Assembly: GCA_946479015.1 (NCBI GenBank)
Contig: CAMLEQ010000213.1
Location: 1-6,830 of the forward strand
DNA length: 6,830 nucleotides
From: an uncultured Gemmatimonadota bacterium
Lineage (GTDB): Bacteria; Gemmatimonadota; Gemmatimonadetes; Gemmatimonadales; Gemmatimonadaceae
Reading direction: 5' to 3'
A model generated the notes under the pieces. The model was given only the letters and a program-made list of their open reading frames with translations, had not been told where the DNA came from and ran no database searches. Position 1 is the first letter of the stretch. Each line of letters begins with the position of its first letter. The position numbers and the translations under genes are program-made. Positions 1 to 4,643 of the stretch are shown one piece after another.

Positions 1-46
1 GTGTAAGCGCGCACGCCGCCGAAGCGAATGGCCCCCGGCGCCAAGG

Positions 47-134
47 CCGAGGAACCCGAGCGGAACCCAGCCAGGGCGCCCGAGCGCCGCCACGACCGAG
101 GAGCCCGGCCGAGGAGCCCGGCCGAGGAGCCCCT
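47..134. repeat. 13-bp tandem repeat with one detached degenerate copy
   Basis: The unit CCGAGGAGCCCGG occurs head to tail at 96-108 and 109-121. A third copy at 122-134 differs only in its last two bases (CT for GG). A detached copy at 47-59 differs at two positions. The unit length is not a multiple of three, and the array lies just past the stop codon of the minus-strand lipoprotein gene, so it is most likely non-coding. Short GAGG/CCTC self-complementarity inside the last copy could form only a weak stem. The rest of 1-143 shows no gene I can support. Confidence 0.75.
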
Positions 135-143
135 CGCACCTAC

Positions 144-599
144 TCACGCACGCACCATGTCCACGCACGCGACGATCCGCATGACGCGCTTGACGTGCCC
201 CGGCATGTACGCGTGCAGATCCGCGTCGCTCATGGTGGGCATCGCGCCGAGGTCCGACCGCACGGAGTCGATCACCGCCACCCAGTCCGGATCCACCGTC
301 ACGTGCATCGCGCGCACCCGGTCCTCGAAGCGCGTGAGCATCCCCGTCACCGCGCGCTCGTGCGCGGGGAGGAGGCGCCGCTGCGTGGCGGCGGGGGCGG
401 CGGCGATGCGATTGACGTCGGCGGTCACCTCGGCCACGGTGCGCGCGATCTCCGCCCGATCCGGGACATTCGCTCGGGGCGCCGCCATGGTGGCGGCGCC
501 GCTGTCCGCGGCCGCCGCCGGCGCCGCGCTCCCCTTGTTGCAACCCCACAGCGCCGCGGCCAGCACGGCGCACCCCAACGACAGCCGTCCACGTGTCAT
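144..599 (-). CDS. Small lipoprotein, His/Met-rich C-terminus, function unknown
   Basis: Encodes 151 residues. The N-terminus has an arginine-containing n-region, a hydrophobic stretch and a lipobox (L-W-G-C) that places the lipidated cysteine at residue 20; tryptophan at -2 is unusual. An Ala/Ser-rich linker (about 21-45) leads into a charged, predicted helical domain (about 48-150). Its last 35 residues hold regularly spaced Met and His (M120, M123, H129, M132, H135, M140, M148) plus C145. I do not recognise the family. A periplasmic or outer-membrane-anchored helical protein is the safe description, and metal binding is only a possibility. The chosen ATG starts the signal peptide and has GGAA six bases upstream. 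The frame stays open far upstream, but that part is Arg/Pro-rich antisense noise. The gene is divergent from the small plus-strand gene at 795. Confidence 0.8.
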   Translation of the reverse strand: MTRGRLSLGCAVLAAALWGCNKGSAAPAAAADSGAATMAAPRANVPDRAEIARTVAEVTADVNRIAAAPAATQRRLLPAHERAVTGMLTRFEDRVRAMHVTVDPDWVAVIDSVRSDLGAMPTMSDADLHAYMPGHVKRVMRIVACVDMVRA

Positions 600-629
600 C
601 CGAAGTTCCAGTGTCGGGTGGTGAGGATC

Positions 630-635
630 AGTGTA
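630..635 (-). promoter_or_regulatory. Candidate -10 element for the 151-residue lipoprotein gene
   Basis: On the minus strand TACACT (635 to 630) matches TATAAT at four of six positions. It would start transcription about 24 bases before the ATG at 599. No convincing -35 element is present at the usual spacing, so this is a weak call based on position and on A/T content in a very GC-rich background. Confidence 0.3.
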
Positions 636-644
636 CGTCGTGCG

Positions 645-657
645 CCGGACCGTCCGG
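645..657. promoter_or_regulatory. 13-bp palindrome in divergent intergenic region, possible operator
   Basis: CCGGAC-C-GTCCGG is a perfect inverted repeat with 6-bp arms around one central base. It lies in the 195-bp gap between the divergent genes starting at 599 (minus) and 795 (plus), ten bases upstream of the candidate -10 of the minus-strand gene, so a bound dimeric regulator could block that promoter. Palindromes of this composition also arise by chance in GC-rich DNA, and no regulator gene is adjacent. Confidence 0.25.
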
Positions 658-779
658 TCACGCGGGCGCCGATCGCAAGAAGCGGACTCGCCAGCGGATC
701 GCGAGGTCACGGACATCGGGCACGGAGCATGAAGGACATCCTGGGAGCAGCGCGGCACCCGCCGCCCGATCACGCGCAC

Positions 780-786
780 GGAGAGG
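780..786 (+). promoter_or_regulatory. Ribosome binding site deciding the start at 795
   Basis: GGAGAGG lies eight bases before the ATG at 795. An in-frame ATG at 729 has GGAG only one base away, which is too close to serve, so the start at 795 is preferred. Confidence 0.6.
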
Positions 787-794
787 CCACACCG

Positions 795-1064
795 ATGACG
801 ACGAGCCGACAGACCGACTGGATGAACCACCCCGAGATCCGCAAGCTCGTGGACGAGGCGAATCGCCTGTCGCTGGCCGAGCGGATCACCCTGGTGAAGG
901 GGCTGGTGCCGCGGATCGCCGACCAGCTCACGGATCGCGAGTTCGAGGGGTTCATCGCGGACATCAGACTCAAGGGCGAGCGGTTCAACGAGGCGAAGGC
1001 GCACCCCGGCGAGGGGCGCGCGACGCGACTCACGCCCGGAGAGCGGGAGCTGGAGCAGCGGTGA
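795..1064 (+). CDS. Small soluble hypothetical protein (89 aa)
   Basis: Encodes 89 residues with no signal peptide or membrane segment, so probably cytoplasmic. It is highly charged and predicted helical. A segment at about 24-42 (LSLAERITLVKGLVPRIAD) is followed by a second amphipathic helix at about 47-68 and a short charged tail with an HPG turn at 70-72. Codon usage has G or C at almost every third position, supporting a real gene. The start is set by a good ribosome binding site; a start at 729 would add 22 proline/histidine-rich residues and has no usable site. The LS-x-x-ER pattern superficially recalls the PF09720 antitoxin-like family, but the rest does not match convincingly and no toxin gene lies next to it. 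Its neighbours are the divergent lipoprotein gene and, convergently, the thioesterase gene. Function unknown. Confidence 0.7.
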   Translation: MTTSRQTDWMNHPEIRKLVDEANRLSLAERITLVKGLVPRIADQLTDREFEGFIADIRLKGERFNEAKAHPGEGRATRLTPGERELEQR

Positions 1065-1074
1065 CGCGGTGAGC

Positions 1075-1096
1075 GCGGCGGCGTCTCCGTCGCCGC
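1075..1096 (+). terminator. GC-rich hairpin between convergent genes, candidate terminator
   Basis: In plus-strand RNA, bases 1075-1083 pair with 1088-1096 to give a nine-base-pair stem with one G-U pair and a UCUC loop. The stem starts 11 bases after the stop codon at 1062-1064 and lies before the thioesterase stop at 1136. No T-tract follows, so it is not a textbook intrinsic terminator. On the minus strand the G-U pair becomes an A-C mismatch, so any action should favour the plus-strand transcript. Confidence 0.4.
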
Positions 1097-1135
1097 ACGC
1101 CCGTGAGCGGATCGCCGGCCGACGCGGGGGATGTC

Positions 1136-1651
1136 CTACTCCCGCGTCCCGATCCCTTCGTCTCGCATCGCCTCCGCCCTCCGCTTGGCCGCGATCTCGT
1201 GGAGGAGGCGGTCCTCCGGCGTCTCGAGGCGGAGGGGAGGCACGGGAGCGGGCTTGCCGTCCGCGTCGAGGTGCACGAAGGTGAGCCAGCACTCGTTGGT
1301 GTGACGCCGCCGGCCGGTGGTCACATCCTCGGCGTACACGTGGGCCAGCACCGCCATGGACGTGCGCCCCACGAACACCACGTGCGCGTGTACCTCCACC
1401 ACCTCCCCCACCCGGATCGGCTCCTTGAACAGGATGCGGTCGATGGAGAGGGTGGTGGCCTGGCCGCCGCAGTGCTTCATCGCGCTGAGCGCCGCGGCCC
1501 GGTCCACCATGCTCATGATCACCCCGCCGAACACCGACGGGTGCTTCAGACCGTTCGCGTGCTGCGGCATCATCAGGTCCGCGACCGTCGCCGCGGACTC
1601 GCGGGGGGCCTTGGCTTCCATGTGGTGAGTGTCGGTTCTGGCTCTGGTCAT
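1136..1651 (-). CDS. Hotdog-fold acyl-CoA thioesterase (YciA/BACH-like)
   Basis: Encodes 171 residues. It is expected to hydrolyse acyl-CoA thioesters to free acid and CoA in the cytoplasm; chain-length preference cannot be read from the sequence. The hotdog core spans about 25-135. HANGLKHPSVFGG at 31-43 matches the N-x-x-G-x-x-x-G-G region of YciA-type enzymes, and D50 in M-V-D-R-A-A aligns with their catalytic aspartate. A T-x-x-x-D-R-I-x-F-K-x-P-I stretch (67-79) and V-G-E-V-V (81-85) are also typical. A charged helical tail (about 140-171) is common in this family. The start at 1651 has GAGAGG six bases upstream, while an internal ATG at 1621 has no such site. The start overlaps the stop of the upstream lipoprotein gene as ATGA, so the two are very likely co-transcribed and translationally coupled. 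Confidence 0.92.
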   Translation of the reverse strand: MTRARTDTHHMEAKAPRESAATVADLMMPQHANGLKHPSVFGGVIMSMVDRAAALSAMKHCGGQATTLSIDRILFKEPIRVGEVVEVHAHVVFVGRTSMAVLAHVYAEDVTTGRRRHTNECWLTFVHLDADGKPAPVPPLRLETPEDRLLHEIAAKRRAEAMRDEGIGTRE

Positions 1652-2832
1652 TCGGCGCCTCTCGCTCGCCACGCGCGCGCGGCGGGCAGGAAGGTGGGGG
1701 GTCGGGGAGCGGCCATGGCGGTGCGCGTCTCCTCGTCGTAGAGCGCCGCCTCGTCGAACGCGCGCGCGAGGGCACGCAGCGTGGTGCTGTCGGCGCGTCC
1801 CGCATCCAGCCAGTAGATGCTCCGCACCGGCGCCGGCATGCGCGCCACCGGCCAGGCGTGCCCGTGCGCGTCCTCCAGCGACAGCCGCACCCCGTCGTCT
1901 CCCGCATCGCGGGCCAGCACCTGGTAGCCATCGCGGCGCCACCGCGCCCCCGCGGAGTCCTCGCTCGTGGGGAGACCGTCACGGGCGCGGTCCCACCAGG
2001 CGGGGATGGCGACCTTCACCGGCGGCAGCGGGAGCACGATCCCCCCCGCGCGCGATCCGCGCCCCGGCACGACGAACTCCACCGCCGGCTCGCCGTTCAT
2101 CGCCACGAGGTCGAAGCTCGTGCTGTCGAACTGGAAGTCGCCGATCGCGCCCGCCGCCTCGCGGACCCGCGCGTCGTCCGAGTCGCGCGAGGCGAGCACG
2201 GAGTCGCGCTCCTGCGCGAACAGCGCGCTCCCCTTCCGCACCAGCGAGGCGGCGGTGCGCGCCCCGAACAGCTCAGCGAGCGACGGATGCCGCCCGTCGC
2301 GCAGATCGACCACCCCACGCCGCCGCACGTGCCACTCGTCCCCCTCGCTCACCGTGAGGTCGGCGGCGTACTCGTAGCTCGTGTAGTGGCCGAACCGGTC
2401 GAGCAGATCGAGCTCGCTGGTGGCGGAGACGTGCGGATCCGGCTCCAGGTCCTCGTCGGGCCCCAGCGGGCGGTCGTCGGGGTGCGCGCGCGCGTACCAC
2501 CGCTCGATCCCGCGGATCGTGGTGTCACGGAAGACGAGGAGCGAGTCGCCGGTCACCAGGTCGCGGCGCCAGAGCTGCTCCCCCACGATCTCGGCGTCGG
2601 TGTACGAGCGGTCGTCGTCCACCACGTACACCTCGTAGAACTTCCCCCCCCAGCGCGCGAGCTCGAGCGGCGAGCCGCGGGCGTGCACCCCCTGCGGGCC
2701 GGCGTGCACCCAGAAGGTGGAGTCCCCCGCCACCACCAGGAAATCGGCGCGCGGCGGCGTCGCGGCCGGCGGCGCCGGCCGGCCACAGGCGAGGAGGAGG
2801 AGGGGCAGCGGAAGGAGCGCGCGAAGGTGCAT
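1648..2832 (-). CDS. Lipoprotein of unknown function (394 aa), first gene of operon
   Basis: Encodes 394 residues. A very short signal peptide ends in a canonical lipobox (L-L-A-C) with the lipidated cysteine at 16; glycine at +2 fits outer-membrane sorting. The mature part is acidic, with many Asp/Arg/Trp residues and mixed strand/helix character. The region around 145-270 has an order (H-Y-x-S-Y-E, then D-L-R-D-G-x-x-x-x-L-A-E-L-F-G at 176-190, then a strand-rich stretch ending in V-P-x-x-x-x-x-A-G-G) that faintly resembles DUF4163/DUF3298 (RsiV-like) envelope proteins; I treat this as a weak hint, not an assignment. The ATG at 2832 begins the signal peptide. The frame is open upstream to 3264, but that part runs antisense to the DUF4015 gene. 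There is no Shine-Dalgarno sequence before the ATG. The stop overlaps the thioesterase start (ATGA at 1648-1651). Confidence 0.85.
   Translation of the reverse strand: MHLRALLPLPLLLLACGRPAPPAATPPRADFLVVAGDSTFWVHAGPQGVHARGSPLELARWGGKFYEVYVVDDDRSYTDAEIVGEQLWRRDLVTGDSLLVFRDTTIRGIERWYARAHPDDRPLGPDEDLEPDPHVSATSELDLLDRFGHYTSYEYAADLTVSEGDEWHVRRRGVVDLRDGRHPSLAELFGARTAASLVRKGSALFAQERDSVLASRDSDDARVREAAGAIGDFQFDSTSFDLVAMNGEPAVEFVVPGRGSRAGGIVLPLPPVKVAIPAWWDRARDGLPTSEDSAGARWRRDGYQVLARDAGDDGVRLSLEDAHGHAWPVARMPAPVRSIYWLDAGRADSTTLRALARAFDEAALYDEETRTAMAAPRPPTFLPAARAWRARGAE
1658..1663 (-). promoter_or_regulatory. Ribosome binding site of the thioesterase inside the upstream gene
   Basis: GAGAGG on the minus strand lies six bases before the thioesterase ATG and within the last codons of the 394-residue lipoprotein gene. 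It supports the ATG that overlaps the upstream stop codon, rather than the later ATG at 1621. Confidence 0.6.
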
Positions 2833-2841
2833 GCGACGCGA

Positions 2842-2847
2842 AATATA
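2842..2847 (-). promoter_or_regulatory. Candidate -10 element giving a leaderless transcript
   Basis: TATATT on the minus strand matches TATAAT at five of six positions and sits in one of the few A/T islands of the window. Its downstream edge is nine bases from the ATG at 2832, so transcription starting about seven bases further on would leave a leader of only a few bases. The absence of any Shine-Dalgarno sequence before that ATG agrees with leaderless translation. No good -35 hexamer is visible at 16-18 bases upstream. Confidence 0.4.
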
Positions 2848-2897
2848 GCGCGTGACGGAAGCGGCGGTCGCGTCGTACTCCTCTTGCGCGGCGCGAT

Positions 2898-2903
2898 TAG
2901 ATT
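2898..2903 (+). promoter_or_regulatory. Weak candidate -10 element for the DUF4015 gene
   Basis: TAGATT matches the -10 consensus at four of six positions and is the only other A/T-rich island in the 130-bp divergent gap. It would give a leader of about 50 bases that is strikingly C/T-rich (about 2911-2944). No -35 element can be recognised, so confidence is low. Confidence 0.2.
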
Positions 2904-2962
2904 TCGCGCGTTTCACGCCCCCCTTCGTTCCGCCCCCTCCCTTCGGAGCACGAGCAGCACCC

Positions 2963-4180
2963 ATGCGCAGCAGCATCCCGTTCCTCGCCCTGGCGCTCCT
3001 CGCGTGCGGCGGCGACGCCCGCACGCCCGGCACCGTGCAGGCGCAGCCCGTCGTCCCCGCGACCGCCTCGCGCGCCGCCGATTCCGTGCACGCCGACACC
3101 ACCGCGCACGCGCCGATGCTCGACGACAGCGCGGCCGTGCGCGGGCTGTACGTGAACCGCTTCGCCGCCCAGAGCGAGCGGCGCATGCGCCGCCTCATCG
3201 CCATCGCCGACAGCACGGAGATCAACGCGCTGGTGATCGACATCAAGGACGAGTTCGGGCTCAACTACGACTCCTCCGATCCCATGGTGGCGCGCAACGC
3301 GGGGAACATGGGACGCATCCCGCACCTGAAGGCGCTGGTGGACACGCTGAAGGCGCACCACATCGTGCCGATCGCGCGCATCGTGGTGTTCAAGGACTCC
3401 GTGGCCGCGCGCAACAATCCCGACCACGTGATCCGGAAGCCGGACGGCACCCCCTGGCACGACAAGAAGGGGCTCACCTGGGTGGACCCGTACGACCGGG
3501 CGATCTGGGAATACGACATCCGCGTGGCCGAGGACATGGCGCGCCTCGGCTTCGCCGAGATCCAGTTCGACTACATCCGCTTTCCCGAGCCGTACAAGAG
3601 CCTTCCGCCGCAGGTGTTCCGCGACGCGAACGGCGTGAGCAAGCCGCACGCGCTGGCGAGCTTCTTCGAGACCGCCTGCCCGCGCATCCACAAGCTCGGC
3701 GCGCGCTGCACGGCGGACATCTTCGGTCTCGTCACCACCGTGCCCGGCGCGCTGGAGGTGGGACAGCAGTGGGAGGAGCTGTCCCCGGCGACGGACGTGC
3801 TGCTCCCGATGGTGTACCCGTCGCACTACCCGCACGGCTCGTTCGGCATCGCGCGCCCGAACGCCGAGCCGTACCGCACGGTGAACCTCGCGATCGCGCG
3901 GGCACACGAGCGCGACCTGAAGCTGGGGGTCACGCGCCCGGAGCACGTGCGGCCGTGGCTCCAGGCGTTCTCGCTCAAGGGGATGACGCCGAAGTACGGG
4001 CCGTCGGAGCTCACCGAGCAGAAGCGCGCGGTGTACGACGCGGGCTACGACGGCTGGGTGCTGTGGAACCCCGGCTCGATCTACGAGCCGTACCTTCCGG
4101 CGCTGGAGGCGCGCATGGTCTCGCGCCGGAAGGCGGTCGCGGCTCGTCAGGCTGGGGCGCCGGCGGTCACCGGACGGTGA
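2963..4180 (+). CDS. Lipid-anchored putative glycoside hydrolase, DUF4015 family
   Basis: Encodes 405 residues. A short signal peptide ends in L-L-A-C with lipidated Cys15, followed by an Ala/Thr/Pro linker to about 55. The DUF4015 (PF13200) domain fills about 58-375 and is expected to form a TIM barrel acting on an envelope or external polysaccharide; the substrate is unknown. Family landmarks seen: R-G-L-Y-V (60-64), EINALVIDIKDEFG (86-99), I-A-R-I-V-V-F-K-D (137-145), W-V-D-P-Y (173-177), GFAEIQFDYIRFPE (196-209), M-V-Y-P-S-H-Y (283-289) and G-W-V-L-W-N-P (364-370). Asp/Glu residues in the second and fifth motifs are the likely catalytic acids. The ATG at 2963 starts the signal peptide; GGAG at 2945-2948 is a distant ribosome site (14 bases). 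An earlier in-frame ATG at 2852 would bury the lipoprotein signal. The gene is divergent from the lipoprotein-thioesterase operon, and its end overlaps the next minus-strand gene by 14 bp. Confidence 0.9.
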   Translation: MRSSIPFLALALLACGGDARTPGTVQAQPVVPATASRAADSVHADTTAHAPMLDDSAAVRGLYVNRFAAQSERRMRRLIAIADSTEINALVIDIKDEFGLNYDSSDPMVARNAGNMGRIPHLKALVDTLKAHHIVPIARIVVFKDSVAARNNPDHVIRKPDGTPWHDKKGLTWVDPYDRAIWEYDIRVAEDMARLGFAEIQFDYIRFPEPYKSLPPQVFRDANGVSKPHALASFFETACPRIHKLGARCTADIFGLVTTVPGALEVGQQWEELSPATDVLLPMVYPSHYPHGSFGIARPNAEPYRTVNLAIARAHERDLKLGVTRPEHVRPWLQAFSLKGMTPKYGPSELTEQKRAVYDAGYDGWVLWNPGSIYEPYLPALEARMVSRRKAVAARQAGAPAVTGR

Positions 4181-4181
4181 C
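4166..4181. terminator. Inverted repeat containing both convergent stop codons
   Basis: GTCACCG-GA-CGGTGAC is a perfect inverted repeat with 7-bp arms. As RNA it can form a six-base-pair stem with a GGAC loop on the plus strand and GUCC on the minus strand. The left arm contains the minus-strand stop (TCA, 4167-4169) and the right arm the plus-strand stop (TGA, 4178-4180). It could act as a symmetrical transcription end or 3'-end-stabilising stem for both convergent genes. There is no T-tract on either side, so terminator function is inference. Confidence 0.4.
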
Positions 4182-4571
4182 GAACTCCTTCAGCACCTGC
4201 TGGAGCTCGAGGTTCACGCCGTGCTCCACGACCACCATGTACCCACCCGGGGCGAGGGAGAGCGTGGCCTGATACTGCACCGTCTCGGTGCCGGCGTCGC
4301 ACTGCGGGCGCGTGGTGGGGAGCACCCGGAGCTCCACCAGCGAATCGGTGCGCTGCGCGGTGGCGGTGATGGGCACGCCCACGCATGCGCCCCCCACGCT
4401 CCCCTCCACGAGCACCCCTCCGTCCACCGCGTGCGCGGTGGTCGTGAGGGGGTCGCCCGGGGCCTGCTGGAGCGACACGTTCACGTGACTGATCTGCTGC
4501 TGCGGCTCGGTGCTCGACGAGCAGGCGACCGCGCTTCCGCACAGTAGGAGGAACAGGGCCAGGCGGCTCAT
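4167..4571 (-). CDS. Small beta-rich lipoprotein, likely partner of the TonB receptor
   Basis: Encodes 134 residues. The signal peptide is hydrophobic and ends in S-A-V-A-C, giving lipidated Cys17 (alanine at -3 is tolerated but not ideal); serine at +2 fits outer-membrane sorting. The mature part looks like a compact beta-sandwich: alternating hydrophobic residues, two cysteines (C63, C91) that could form a disulfide, and L-A-P-G-G-Y-M-V-V-V-E (106-116), a pattern seen in Ig-like or transthyretin-like folds. No family is recognised. The ATG at 4571 starts the signal peptide and has a purine-rich AAGAGAG upstream; an in-frame ATG at 4634 adds a charged segment that would spoil the signal. It lies 72 bp downstream of the TonB-dependent receptor on the same strand, so co-transcription is likely. 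Its end overlaps the DUF4015 gene by 14 bp. Confidence 0.78.
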   Translation of the reverse strand: MSRLALFLLLCGSAVACSSSTEPQQQISHVNVSLQQAPGDPLTTTAHAVDGGVLVEGSVGGACVGVPITATAQRTDSLVELRVLPTTRPQCDAGTETVQYQATLSLAPGGYMVVVEHGVNLELQQVLKEFVTVR

Positions 4572-4619
4572 GAGTGCTCTCTTCGGATGTTTCAGGGTCC
4601 GCTTCAAGATCACGGCGGA

Positions 4620-4632
4620 GCCCGGCGCGGGC
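4620..4632 (-). other. Short GC hairpin between receptor and lipoprotein genes
   Basis: GCCCG-CGC-CGGGC on the minus strand gives a five-base-pair stem with a three-base loop, 11 bases after the receptor stop codon. No T-tract follows. It could be a processing or partial termination site lowering or stabilising expression between the two genes, but it is small enough to be chance. Confidence 0.25.
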
Positions 4633-4643
4633 AAGCGGCGAGC

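Noticed and set aside
1..40. Possible start of a further minus-strand gene at the left edge
   Set aside because: Short open stretches exist on the minus strand, but no start codon with a ribosome site can be supported from so few bases.
770..1033. Minus-strand frame of 87 codons opposite the small plus-strand gene
   Set aside because: Its product is Ser/Arg-rich with no pattern and poor third-position bias, while the plus-strand frame has a ribosome site and normal codon use.
795..1064. Toxin-antitoxin module based on the LS-x-x-ER helix
   Set aside because: No toxin-like gene is adjacent on either side, and the resemblance is limited to a short helix.
600..1982. Upstream extension of the 151-residue lipoprotein frame
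   Set aside because: The extension crosses the plus-strand small gene and the thioesterase gene in the wrong frame, and the lipoprotein signal peptide starts cleanly at 599.
2833..3264. N-terminal extension of the 394-residue lipoprotein
   Set aside because: It would lie antisense to the DUF4015 gene and place the lipobox in the middle of the protein. The ATG at 2832 gives a proper signal peptide.
1858..4272. Very long plus-strand open frame (about 800 codons)
   Set aside because: It runs antisense to the 394-residue lipoprotein and then out of frame across the DUF4015 gene. Its product is Arg/Pro/His-rich with no domain pattern, typical of stop-poor shadow frames in GC-rich DNA.
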